This document shows, in pieces, positions 8,560-16,828 of a stretch of 37,269 bases of DNA (position 1 is its first letter; each line of letters opens with the position of its first letter). The notes under the pieces were generated by a model that saw only the letters and a program-made list of their open reading frames with translations, searched no databases and was not told where the DNA came from. A program made the position numbers and the translations under genes. The stretch is from Bacteroidales bacterium (GTDB taxonomy: Bacteria > Bacteroidota > Bacteroidia > Bacteroidales > DTU049), in NCBI GenBank assembly GCA_026418905.1, contig JAOAAK010000038.1:1-37269 (forward strand), given 5' to 3'.

Positions 8560-9462
8560 TTATGGGTTAGAAGTAAGAATCTGATTATATTTGGTAGAAT
8601 TAGCGGGATCTATGCTACGTAAGATATTCACTGCTCTTGCTTTTTCAGGAGTAGGAGCAGTTTTAAAAATATTGACAAATTCGTCCGATTTAGCAAATGT
8701 AAAAAGATTTACGATAAAAAGACCAGGTTTCTGACGATATGCTTTTTGTATCATGGTCAAACCATCAAGGATTCCAGCTCTTGCCATCATATCATTTTCA
8801 GCAAAAAGATCCATTCCTTTGATATGGTAGAAGTACAGACCTTGCCTAAAATCTGCATATGAACTATTTAGTAAATTTTCTACTAACCAATATCGGTTTT
8901 TCTGGCTTTCACCAGCTTTCCAACCTTTGTCAGGAGCCATTTGAGCAGAATTTACAATGGACTGAGCTTTTTCATAAAATGAAGTTCCACCCAAAGGTTG
9001 AAAAGAGTCGAAATCGAGCCCAATAATAATATATGCATAAAAAGCCAAAACAGCAGCCAAATTACCTGGAAAAACATTTTCGTAAAAATCGAGTGGTTGG
9101 CCAGGACTGTATTTAAAAGTAAAATCCTTGTCCTGATAATTGAGCATAGGGGTTGAATAAGTTGAATTATACACAGGTCTCCTACTCTGAACATGGATGG
9201 TTCCTGAAAAATTTTCTACATTATCATAAGAAGTTAACGTAATAAGAATACTACATTCGATTTTTTCTTCAGGTTTAAATTCATATGAAGTCCATTTTCT
9301 GTTGTTCATGAATTCATATATAGCTTCTTGCAAATTGTCTATAACAGTTTTATCGCTTAACTGCAACTGAGAAGCGTTAACTTGGACGAAACAGTACAAT
9401 TCCTGCCCACGGATATAACTCAAAAGAAGAAGTGAAATCAAAAAACATAGATTTTTTTTCAT
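8560..9462 (-). CDS. porD: DUF4835 family protein (PorD-type)
   Basis: 300 residues with a clear signal peptide (residues 1-19, ending YIRG before QELYC). The conserved family stretches are visible: FVQVNASQLQLSDK, LQEAIYEFMNNRKWTSYEF, IECSILITLTSYD, QSRRPVYNSTYSTPMLNYQD, ENLLNSSYADFRQGLYFYHIKGMD and a late IFKTAPTPEKARAVNIL. This is the DUF4835 family, which databases name type IX secretion protein PorD from genetic and positional association. It is secreted to the periplasm or outer membrane. It lies directly downstream of coaBC with a 4-nt overlap, the arrangement usual in Bacteroidota. The family call is firm; the link to secretion comes from the family, not from this sequence. Confidence 0.88.
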   Translation of the reverse strand: MKKNLCFLISLLLLSYIRGQELYCFVQVNASQLQLSDKTVIDNLQEAIYEFMNNRKWTSYEFKPEEKIECSILITLTSYDNVENFSGTIHVQSRRPVYNSTYSTPMLNYQDKDFTFKYSPGQPLDFYENVFPGNLAAVLAFYAYIIIGLDFDSFQPLGGTSFYEKAQSIVNSAQMAPDKGWKAGESQKNRYWLVENLLNSSYADFRQGLYFYHIKGMDLFAENDMMARAGILDGLTMIQKAYRQKPGLFIVNLFTFAKSDEFVNIFKTAPTPEKARAVNILRSIDPANSTKYNQILTSNP

Positions 9463-10652
9463 GAACGTAATTTTGCTACTACTTGGACCAGGTGACGTGC
9501 AACTTCTTTTTTAGCCATCATAGGGAGTTCTTCATGATGATCGTGAAAAACAAAAGTAACTTTATTGGTATCAACCATAAAACCGCTTCCTTCATCATTT
9601 AAAGAGTTTAAAACAATGAGATCAGCATTTTTACGTCGCAACTTTTCCCGTGCATGACTTAACTCATTTTCTGTCTCCAGAGCAAATCCAACAATAACCT
9701 GATTTTCTTTTTTAATTTTACCAATTTCTTGAAGTATGTCCGGATTTTGCTCAAGTGTTAGAACAATTTGTTTTCCTTTTTTAATTTTATTCGTTTCTAC
9801 CTTTTGAGGTTTAAAATCAGAGACTGCAGCAGCCATGATAATGCCATCTGCCGAAGGAAAATTTTCTAGGCAGGCATAGTACATCTGATTGGCCGACAAC
9901 ACCTGAATGAATTTTACGCGCTTAGGAGGAACCAAGTTGGTAGGACCACTGATAAGAGTTACTTCTGCTCCAGCTTCCACCAAGGCCTCTGCAATAGCAT
10001 AACCCATTTTGCCAGAACTAAAATTACCTATAAATCTCACAGGATCTATTTTTTCGTAAGTTGGTCCGGCAGTGACAAGAAATTTTTTGCCATTTAGAAG
10101 ATTCGACGATGAGAAAAAAGCCGATACTTCGTGTAAAATATTCTCAGGTTCTTCCATTCGACCTTTTCCTTCGTAACCACATGCCAATTCACCTACGGTT
10201 GGTTCAATGACGAAGTAACCTTTCTCACGTAAGAACAAAACATTTTTTTGAACCACAGGATGATTCCACATTTTTACGTTCATCGCTGGAGCAAGCCAAA
10301 CAGGTCCAGAAAAAGAAAGAAATGTTGTTGAAAGAGCATCATCGGCAATACCATTAGCAAATTTACCAAGAATGTTAGCAGTCGCTGGAGCTACGACCAT
10401 GGCATCTGCCCAATCAGTAATTTCAATATGTTCCGTGTTACGAATCTTTGATTTATCAAACAAATCTACGATAAGTGGTTTTTCACTCAACGTTTCAAGA
10501 GTAGTTAGGGTAATGAACTGTAAAGCATTGTGAGTTGCGACTACCTGAACATGAGCCTTTTCCTTACGAAAAAGTCTAATAAGTTGAGGGATTTTGTATG
10601 CAGCAATTCCGCCAGAAACCCCAAGAATGATATTTTTGCCTTCAAGGCTCAT
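9459..10652 (-). CDS. coaBC: Bifunctional phosphopantothenoylcysteine decarboxylase/phosphopantothenate-cysteine ligase
   Basis: 397 residues, usual for CoaBC/Dfp, catalysing two steps of coenzyme A synthesis. The N-terminal flavoprotein domain (about 1-180) has GVSGGIAAYK, the MVVAPATANILGKFANGIADD segment and APAMNVKMW with the substrate-clamp region (GELACGYEGKGRM). The C-terminal ligase domain has VTAGPTYEKIDPVRFIGNFSSGKMG, AAAVSDF and KIKKG. All landmark motifs are intact. It overlaps rpoZ upstream and porD downstream by 4 nt, so the four genes bamD-rpoZ-coaBC-porD look translationally coupled. Confidence 0.97.
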   Translation of the reverse strand: MSLEGKNIILGVSGGIAAYKIPQLIRLFRKEKAHVQVVATHNALQFITLTTLETLSEKPLIVDLFDKSKIRNTEHIEITDWADAMVVAPATANILGKFANGIADDALSTTFLSFSGPVWLAPAMNVKMWNHPVVQKNVLFLREKGYFVIEPTVGELACGYEGKGRMEEPENILHEVSAFFSSSNLLNGKKFLVTAGPTYEKIDPVRFIGNFSSGKMGYAIAEALVEAGAEVTLISGPTNLVPPKRVKFIQVLSANQMYYACLENFPSADGIIMAAAVSDFKPQKVETNKIKKGKQIVLTLEQNPDILQEIGKIKKENQVIVGFALETENELSHAREKLRRKNADLIVLNSLNDEGSGFMVDTNKVTFVFHDHHEELPMMAKKEVARHLVQVVAKLRS

Positions 10653-10981
10653 TGATTCATGTTTTCATTTTCCGCAAGGCGGTAATAAATTTTATTGTTG
10701 AGAAACTCATGTAAGGCAAGAATGGTCGGCTTTGGTAAGCGTTCGTATGAACGTGCTAGTTCTATGAGTTCTTTGTTCTCAGTGATTTCTTCAAGAGTAT
10801 CCATTTTAGTTGAAAAAGCTTCAGCCTCTTCTTTGAACTGCTCCTTCAACTCAGTAGATATTTGCTTTGCTCTCCTTGCGATGATAACGACAGCTTCGTA
10901 AATATTTCCACATTTATTTTCGATCTCCCTAATGTTACGTGTAATGGCTTCAGTTTCTAATTTTACTTTTTTATAATTCAT
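10649..10981 (-). CDS. rpoZ: RNA polymerase omega subunit (Bacteroidota type)
   Basis: 110 residues. The Rpb6/omega family pattern is visible as TRNIREIENKCGNIYEAVVIIARRAKQISTEL followed by an acidic region and SYERLPKPTILALHEFLNNKIYYR. Omega stabilises beta prime in RNA polymerase. Bacteroidota omega proteins are divergent, but their place between bamD and coaBC is constant, which supports the call. Overlaps both neighbours by 4 nt. Confidence 0.9.
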   Translation of the reverse strand: MNYKKVKLETEAITRNIREIENKCGNIYEAVVIIARRAKQISTELKEQFKEEAEAFSTKMDTLEEITENKELIELARSYERLPKPTILALHEFLNNKIYYRLAENENMNQ

Positions 10982-11790
10982 ATGGTGAGTTGTTTTTTTT
11001 GGACAAATTCAATTTTATTTTGAATTTCCGATAATTCCTTGTTGTATTTTGAGTCAGGATATTGTTTTTTAAAATAGTTGATATTTTTTAAAACTTCCTG
11101 AAATCGTTCGGATTTTTTTTCTTGAATGCTGTTAAGAGCATAGAAATATTGGGATTTGGTCAAATAATACAAAACATTTTCTCTAAAAGTACTAAAAGGG
11201 TATTTTCTGAGAAAATTGTTGAAAGTAGTAATAGCAGCCTTGTAATTTTCTGTTTTGTAATAAGTATACGCTTTAAGATATTCTTTTTTTTCCAATTTTT
11301 CCTGCAACTCGTCCATAAATTGATTAGCCAAATCAACGCGAGTACTGTTAGGATAACGATTAACAAATAGTTGAAAATCATTGATAGCCTCAATGGTAAT
11401 AGATTGATCAAGCGTTGGTTCGGGCGAAGCAAGATATTTTGAATAAGCAGACATGTATAGTGCTTCTTCTGCATTTTTACTGCGAGGAAGTCTCATCGCA
11501 AAATCTTTAAAATAAAAGGCTGCCATCAAATATTCTTCCTGGTAAAACAAGCAATATGCGTAACTGAATAAAATTTCTTCAAACTGTGCCGAACCCTTAG
11601 CTTCAGTAATAACCGACTCGTAAAATTCACGAGCACGGTAGTAATTCTTTTTGTGATAAAAATCATTGGCAGCTTCCAATCTATCGTAAAAAGTACCTTC
11701 TTTTAAAATCTTATCGTAATAGTTTACACAAGATAGCAACGCTAAAAGTAAAAGAAAAATCACCATCAACAACCATTTCTTCATATTCAT
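10978..11790 (-). CDS. bamD: Outer membrane assembly lipoprotein BamD
   Basis: 270 residues. A lipoprotein signal with lipobox LLSC (Cys about residue 21) is followed by a five-TPR-type helical solenoid: NDFYHKKNYYRAREFYESVI, FSYAYCLFYQEEYLMAAFYFKDF, RLPRSKNAEEALYMSAYSKY, NRYPNSTRVDLANQFMDEL and YYLTKSQYFYALNSI. BamD is the essential helper of BamA for outer-membrane beta-barrel insertion. First gene of bamD-rpoZ-coaBC-porD. Start taken at the ATG at 11790; an in-frame ATG at 11784 is also possible. Two -7-like elements lie just upstream. Confidence 0.93.
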   Translation of the reverse strand: MNMKKWLLMVIFLLLLALLSCVNYYDKILKEGTFYDRLEAANDFYHKKNYYRAREFYESVITEAKGSAQFEEILFSYAYCLFYQEEYLMAAFYFKDFAMRLPRSKNAEEALYMSAYSKYLASPEPTLDQSITIEAINDFQLFVNRYPNSTRVDLANQFMDELQEKLEKKEYLKAYTYYKTENYKAAITTFNNFLRKYPFSTFRENVLYYLTKSQYFYALNSIQEKKSERFQEVLKNINYFKKQYPDSKYNKELSEIQNKIEFVQKKQLTI

Positions 11791-11795
11791 AATAG

Positions 11796-11814
11796 CAAAA
11801 TTATGACAAAATTA
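11796..11814 (-). promoter_or_regulatory. Tandem -7 elements upstream of bamD
   Basis: TAATTTTG occurs twice on the minus strand, at 11814-11807 and 11803-11796, offset by 11 bases. Both match TAnnTTTG. The nearer one would give a leader of almost nothing before the ATG at 11790, so the farther one, or the ATG at 11784, may be what is used. Confidence 0.5.
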
Positions 11815-11818
11815 GAAT

Positions 11819-13882
11819 TTAAAATTTGTAGCCATGAAGTGGTGTGATATTGCCATAACGCTTGACAATATCTGGTAGATAACTTTTGATAAATTCAAAG
11901 ATGATTTCATCTTTTTCTTCATTCGAGGTAAAAGTCCTGCTATCTATTTTTTCATCATTTATGTAAAGCCCTACATGATTTTCGTAAACCTCGATTAGAG
12001 GACTATCAGGTAGTAGTTGTTCAAGTAGAGTTACTTCTTCAGCATATGCAGCATCGTCGAGCACTACTATGTCTGCTCCCTGGAAAAGCATTCCATAATC
12101 ATAAATATCATCTTTTTCTTCGGTAAAAAGTGCAAAACTAAGTTGAGGCTTTCTTAGAATAATTTTTTCATTTTGGATATGATCTTCATTTTTGAAGAAA
12201 TATTCTCCGTTGAAATAAACACCATCGCTAAGAAGTGCACCAAATACTGCATCAGGTTCAAGTTCGTGAATGAGATCATTGATCTTAAGCATAAGATTTT
12301 TACTGAAGTAATTACCAGCGATAATAGGTATACGAGCATTTTCAGGTTTACCAAAATGAGACATAATGATCATACCGGGAACATCTATAGAACCACCATA
12401 AGCAGGTGCAAGATGCATAAAGACACCAGGACCTGCATTGATTTCAATAATACCAAAATCACCTTCTTTCCACGAACGTGATATATCAGCTGCAAGAACA
12501 TCTATTCCAAGGTTTCTAATGGTAAAATAAGATGCTATGTCTTCCACAAGTTTTATGTTGTCGGGGTGGATTTTATCCGTAACATTGATAGATACACCAC
12601 CAGCACTGATATTGGCTACGCGACGCAATGTGATATTTTCACCAGCAGGTGGAACATCATCAAGGGTCTTACCTTGGAGTGAGAGAAAATTAATTAGATC
12701 CTCATCAATTTTAATTTTTGCTAAAGGACTACGAGCGTTATCTAAACGAATTTCTTTGGCATTCTCAATTTCAATAAGTTGCTTAATGGTATGCACACCG
12801 TCTCCTACCACATAGGCTGGCACACGTTGAAGTGCTGCAGCAAACTTACCGTTCACAGCCAAAAGACGATGGTCTGTCCCTTGGATTTGCTTCTGAACCA
12901 AAGCTCCTGCAAAAGGAACATTGTTTTCTTCGCTCATAGTTATGATCTTCTGATAAGCTTCTCTTACTTGATCAGCATTCATAATACCAGTTGTAACGCC
13001 TTGACCTTTGTGTCCGTTTACTGGTTTAACAACACAAGGATAGCCAACTTTTTCGGCTGCGTCTACAGCGGCATCCTCAGAGAAAGTATTATAGCCACGT
13101 GGCGTAGGGAAACCACACATTTCAAGAAACTCTCCTACCATGTCCTTATACATCGTAAACTCAGTATCCTTGATACCATCGTTATGGAAAGTAGTTGAAC
13201 GACCACGAAGCTGCTTTTTACCATAACCCCATTGAAACTCATTCTCTTCCCAAATGTAAAAAATAGGAATATTTCTTTTAAGGCCTGCTTCTATCAGAGA
13301 ATAAAGAGTTGGCCCACCAAAGAGTGTTTTATCAAAATCGTCCTGTAGTTTTTTCCATTCACCTATGAAATCGAATCTTCTGTCTTTTGATAATGCATAA
13401 AACCAATCACTTACAAGATAAGCACAATTTTCAGCTACTCGTTTGTCGAAGTATTCAATCGCAATTACATACTCGTCCCTGTCTCTACTTATTCGGTAAT
13501 CTTTCAGATACAAATCAATGTCCATCTTTAAAGTATGAAGCAGAACTTCAGCAAAAAATTCAACCACTCTTTCCGCCTTGCTTTCTTTTAATGCTGGAAT
13601 AACTTCCCCTACCTTTTCTTTATAAAACTCCACTGTATCGCCGACTGGTGCGATAAAGATATTAAATACCATAGCTTTTTTAGGTAAGTAATAATTTGGC
13701 CCATCATAAAAGGCAAACTTGCTCACTTTAAAATCCTTCATATCAAAAAGTTCATACTTATATTCCCGGTCTTTTAAAGCTTCTTCCTCCAATTGCTTTT
13801 TCACAGATTCAAGCAATTTTTTGGCTGCTTCCAGCTCATCGCTCACATTTCCCTGATTCATGTTTAATTCTTCGTTATTCAT
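11819..13882 (-). CDS. Cyanophycin-synthetase-like ATP-grasp protein with truncated, P-loop-less Mur-ligase remnant
   Basis: 687 residues. After a charged leader of about 45 residues, it follows cyanophycin synthetase CphA1 domain by domain: N-terminal domain (GPNYYLP, IEYFDKRVAE), PTLYSLIEAGLKRNIP, then an ATP-grasp domain with YPCVVKPVNGHKGQGV (281-296), GTDHRLL (335-341), AAALQRVPA, RRVANISAGGVSINVTDKIHP (420-440) and the Mg ligands in IIEINAGPG (478-486). All ATP-grasp landmarks are intact. CphA1 then continues RIPI..GTNGKTT into a Mur-ligase domain; here RIPI (517-520) is followed by IAGNYFSKN with no GKT/S. The downstream match (SDGVYFNGEYF 552-562) is recognisable, but the ETARGG motif is replaced by TEEKDDI, and the protein ends some 200 residues early. 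So it could add a residue by ATP-grasp but not by Mur chemistry. True cyanophycin synthesis is unlikely. Confidence 0.85.
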   Translation of the reverse strand: MNNEELNMNQGNVSDELEAAKKLLESVKKQLEEEALKDREYKYELFDMKDFKVSKFAFYDGPNYYLPKKAMVFNIFIAPVGDTVEFYKEKVGEVIPALKESKAERVVEFFAEVLLHTLKMDIDLYLKDYRISRDRDEYVIAIEYFDKRVAENCAYLVSDWFYALSKDRRFDFIGEWKKLQDDFDKTLFGGPTLYSLIEAGLKRNIPIFYIWEENEFQWGYGKKQLRGRSTTFHNDGIKDTEFTMYKDMVGEFLEMCGFPTPRGYNTFSEDAAVDAAEKVGYPCVVKPVNGHKGQGVTTGIMNADQVREAYQKIITMSEENNVPFAGALVQKQIQGTDHRLLAVNGKFAAALQRVPAYVVGDGVHTIKQLIEIENAKEIRLDNARSPLAKIKIDEDLINFLSLQGKTLDDVPPAGENITLRRVANISAGGVSINVTDKIHPDNIKLVEDIASYFTIRNLGIDVLAADISRSWKEGDFGIIEINAGPGVFMHLAPAYGGSIDVPGMIIMSHFGKPENARIPIIAGNYFSKNLMLKINDLIHELEPDAVFGALLSDGVYFNGEYFFKNEDHIQNEKIILRKPQLSFALFTEEKDDIYDYGMLFQGADIVVLDDAAYAEEVTLLEQLLPDSPLIEVYENHVGLYINDEKIDSRTFTSNEEKDEIIFEFIKSYLPDIVKRYGNITPLHGYKF

Positions 13883-13888
13883 ATGCTT

Positions 13889-15067
13889 TTATTTTTTTAA
13901 AAACTTTTTTAAAATTTCTTCGGCTTCCCTGCGGAAGGCTTTTTCTTCTTCTAATTGTTTCTTGAGTTGATCGTATTCTTCACGAGAAATGACTTCATGT
14001 ACCTGTGATTTCATTTTTTCGATTTCTTCTCTATAGTTTTTTATTTCTTGGATCAAAAGCTGATTTTCTTCACATTTTTTTTCATAATCGATTCTCCAAG
14101 AAAGAGCATCGGAAAGTTGCTTTTTAATTTCCGCAAGTTCAATCAACAATCTTTCATTTTCGTCTTGTAAAGGCTTTAAGCTATATTCTTCAGACTCTTT
14201 TTCAAGTTGATCTTTCACCTTCTTGATTTGAGCTATTTCTCCTTGCAAAGCAACAATATACTGTTCCTTTTCAGCAAGCAAAGTAGTATAATGATCATTC
14301 AGTTGTTGCAAATCTTGTTTTAGTTTAGCTACTTCATTTTTAAGATTATCATTTTCTCCCATCAAGGAATTATTTTTGAGTTGCTCGGTTCTTAATTGCT
14401 GAATTTCAGACTCAAGTAAAGGAATTTTCGAAACTTTTTGTTTCAAATCATCCCTTTCAAATATAAGGGTTGAAATTTGATTTTCTAAGCTATTTTTTTC
14501 ATTCCTAAATGTTGATTCCTTATTTTCTAATTCAACTTTCAAGAGTTTAAGCTCCTCTTGTAATTTTTTCACTTCTTCTTCAGCAATATTAGCTTTCTCG
14601 ACCAGCGAAAGCATAGTCTTTATCTTTTTCTTGCATGAAACCGATTTGATAATGAAAGCTAACATGAAAACGAGCCAAAGAATTAATAAACCTCCTACAA
14701 TGCCTAATGCATAATATTTGTATTTTTCATAATATCCATAAAATTCCAAGGGTTTTTTCACCTGATTTTCTAATTCCTGCCGAGCATAAACCAAGGAATC
14801 TACCTTATGAGTGTGAGACGACTGTACAAGACTTAAAAGGCTGTCTTCCTTGAGAAGAAACGTATCGAGTTTGAATATAAGCTTACGCAAAACTTTTTTC
14901 GAAGAATCGTTAATACTGATTATGTAAAATTTTAAATCATTAACAAGATCAGTTCTTTTTTGCCATAAAATACTATCGTTTATAGTCGAATTTGCCTCAT
15001 TCTGCTGTGATTGAATACTAAGATAAAAAAAAGACATCGCTACTAAAAATAAGCTAAGTTTTTTCAT
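13889..15067 (-). CDS. Membrane-anchored long coiled-coil protein of unknown function
   Basis: 392 residues; not recognised beyond its architecture. Residues 1-20 look like a signal peptide (FLVAMSFFYLSIQSQ). A periplasmic region of about 95 residues follows, then one transmembrane helix (YALGIVGGLLILWLVFMLAFII, about 119-140), a basic patch (CKKKIK) and about 235 residues of heptad-rich Glu/Lys/Leu/Gln coiled coil predicted to be cytoplasmic (ENKESTFRNEKNSLENQIST and similar). It lies 6 bases upstream of the cyanophycin-synthetase-like gene with its own promoter, so the two are almost surely co-transcribed. A role in anchoring or positioning the partner enzyme at the membrane is inference. 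Confidence 0.75.
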   Translation of the reverse strand: MKKLSLFLVAMSFFYLSIQSQQNEANSTINDSILWQKRTDLVNDLKFYIISINDSSKKVLRKLIFKLDTFLLKEDSLLSLVQSSHTHKVDSLVYARQELENQVKKPLEFYGYYEKYKYYALGIVGGLLILWLVFMLAFIIKSVSCKKKIKTMLSLVEKANIAEEEVKKLQEELKLLKVELENKESTFRNEKNSLENQISTLIFERDDLKQKVSKIPLLESEIQQLRTEQLKNNSLMGENDNLKNEVAKLKQDLQQLNDHYTTLLAEKEQYIVALQGEIAQIKKVKDQLEKESEEYSLKPLQDENERLLIELAEIKKQLSDALSWRIDYEKKCEENQLLIQEIKNYREEIEKMKSQVHEVISREEYDQLKKQLEEEKAFRREAEEILKKFLKK

Positions 15068-15083
15068 ATGTAATTGATTTTTG

Positions 15084-15114
15084 CAAAGCTACGAAATTTA
15101 TCAATGTAAAACAA
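15084..15114 (-). promoter_or_regulatory. Promoter of the coiled-coil/ATP-grasp pair
   Basis: On the minus strand TTG (15114-15112), a 20-base spacer and TAGCTTTG (15091-15084) fit the Bacteroidota promoter pattern. The distance from the -7 to the ATG at 15067 is 16 bases. Confidence 0.55.
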
Positions 15115-15141
15115 TACACCATCTCATTGCTGTAAAACAAA

Positions 15142-15149
15142 TAATTTTG
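15142..15149 (+). promoter_or_regulatory. -7 element of the M28 peptidase gene
   Basis: TAATTTTG ends only 7 bases before the ATG at 15157, predicting an almost leaderless transcript. The region is A-rich and contains no Shine-Dalgarno. Confidence 0.45.
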
Positions 15150-15156
15150 AAAAAAA

Positions 15157-16512
15157 ATGAATCTTCATTTTGCAATTTTTTCGCTGTATTTACTTTTTTC
15201 ACCTCTTCCAGACAAAGTCGATTCGATTTTTATCTCAAAAATATATCAAGCCGCTCTTAAAAGCATGATAGGTTATGAAGGCTTAAAACAACTAACTGAT
15301 GTTGCTCCGGGTCGACTTGCAGGAAGTGAAAACTCATATAAAGCCATTGAATTTACTGCTAATTACATGAAAGAGCTCAGTTTTGATACCGTGTTCACCA
15401 TTCCTTGCTATGTTGTTCACTGGGACCCCGGCACCAAATGTGAAGGTAAAATTTTATGCAATGATCAGATAATACGCGTTTCAATTCTCCCTTTAGGAGG
15501 GTCAATATCCACACCCAACACTGGTATTATGGCTCCTATCCTACCCGTTGAAAACATTGAAAAGCTGAAGCTTATTTCCAATGAACAAGTAAAAGGCAAA
15601 ATTGTTTTTTTTACTGAATCCTTCTCAGAATCAGATTTTAATCCATTCCATGCTTATGGTAAACTTGCAACGACTCGGATGTACGGACCAGATTTAGCTG
15701 CCCAAAAAGGAGCAATTGCTGCCATTATCAGGTCTATATCTCCATCAATTGATACTTTTCCTCATACGGGAATAACAAAATTTGTGTCAGGGAAAAAAAT
15801 TCCAGCTTTTGCCATTAGTACTTCTGATGCTCAAATAATAGAGCAGCTACTTGCCGAAAAACAAAATTTAAAAATGTTTCTTTACACCGATGCACGCGAA
15901 GTCGGACAAAAAACCTCATACAATGTCGTTGGTGAAATTCGTGGGTCTGTGGAGCCTCAGAAAATCATCACTGTTGGTGGACATTTGGATTCATGGTACA
16001 ATTCACCTGGTGTCCACGACGACGGAGCTGGTTGCATGCATGCCATTGAAGCCATTTACTTACTAAAAAAACTTGGATACAAGCCACGTTATACTCTTCG
16101 AGCCGTCATGTTCATGGACGAAGAGCAATATCAAGCAGGAGGTAAAGCATATGCTCAATATGTTAAACAAAAAGGAGAAAAATCCATCTTTGCCATCGAA
16201 AGCGACACCGGAGGAGATTTACCATTAACTATTACTATTGATAGCGACGAGAAAACATACACTCTCATAAGTTCTTTTGCAAAATTCTTAAGTCATTACG
16301 ACATCACTATCCAAAAAGGGTACGGTGGTGTTGATATTTTTCCCCTGAAAGAACTCGGAACTCCTCTCGCTGGCATTAGGACGAATCCTCATCGTTATTT
16401 TGAACGGCAGCATAGCGCCAAAGATGGTTTTGAAACTGTCCATAAAAGAGAATTTCAGCTTGGTTCTGCTCTCATAGCCAGTCTTATCTATCTTGTAGAT
16501 AAAAATTTTTAA
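15157..16512 (+). CDS. Secreted M28-family zinc aminopeptidase/carboxypeptidase
   Basis: 451 residues. A hydrophobic N-terminal stretch (FAIFSLYLLFSPL) suggests export. A protease-associated insert is seen at about 120-240 (VKGKIVFFTESF, AAQKGAIAAIIRS, IPAFAISTSDAQIIEQLL). The M28 catalytic domain follows with its dinuclear zinc set: H276 and D278 in GGHLDSW, the DDGAG bridging aspartate (D288/D289), E322-E323 in MDEEQ, D350 in IESDTGG and H419 in ERQHSAKDG. Overall pattern is that of plasma glutamate carboxypeptidase-like (PGCP/lysosomal dipeptidase) members, which cleave small peptides. Single-gene unit, divergent from the coiled-coil gene. Family is firm, substrate unknown. Confidence 0.93.
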   Translation: MNLHFAIFSLYLLFSPLPDKVDSIFISKIYQAALKSMIGYEGLKQLTDVAPGRLAGSENSYKAIEFTANYMKELSFDTVFTIPCYVVHWDPGTKCEGKILCNDQIIRVSILPLGGSISTPNTGIMAPILPVENIEKLKLISNEQVKGKIVFFTESFSESDFNPFHAYGKLATTRMYGPDLAAQKGAIAAIIRSISPSIDTFPHTGITKFVSGKKIPAFAISTSDAQIIEQLLAEKQNLKMFLYTDAREVGQKTSYNVVGEIRGSVEPQKIITVGGHLDSWYNSPGVHDDGAGCMHAIEAIYLLKKLGYKPRYTLRAVMFMDEEQYQAGGKAYAQYVKQKGEKSIFAIESDTGGDLPLTITIDSDEKTYTLISSFAKFLSHYDITIQKGYGGVDIFPLKELGTPLAGIRTNPHRYFERQHSAKDGFETVHKREFQLGSALIASLIYLVDKNF

Positions 16513-16828
16513 GAACAAAAGACGTCACCTTCCAATCATAATTGTTTGAGTTAGTTTTTTAATCTTTGAATTACTACATGATTAAAGAAGGGAAAATAAT
16601 GTAGAATAAGCTTGGCAGGATATAAAATTGAAAGAACTATTTTTTTATCTTACATCTGTAGTGACTACGTTGATATCCTGAATTAATCTGGTTTTTTGTA
16701 TTTAACTTACTAAGACATCATGGATGGGTAACCTTAACGAAAAAACCACACACCTTATTGAAAAAGCTTACTTGTTCATCAGGTCGTTCTATGAAATTAA
16801 AATTCAACGCGTTAATTCTTATCAAAGA
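16513..16828. other. Non-coding gap between convergent genes
   Basis: 316 bases between the M28 gene and the end of lptB. It is AT-rich, with only short self-complementary runs (for example GTAGT-G-ACTAC near 16658). I see no strong hairpin plus T-run, no RNA gene and no credible coding frame. Confidence 0.5.

Noticed and set aside
12779-13198. 139-codon plus-strand frame inside the cyanophycin-synthetase-like gene
   Set aside because: It is antisense to strongly conserved ATP-grasp codons and its product has no recognisable features.
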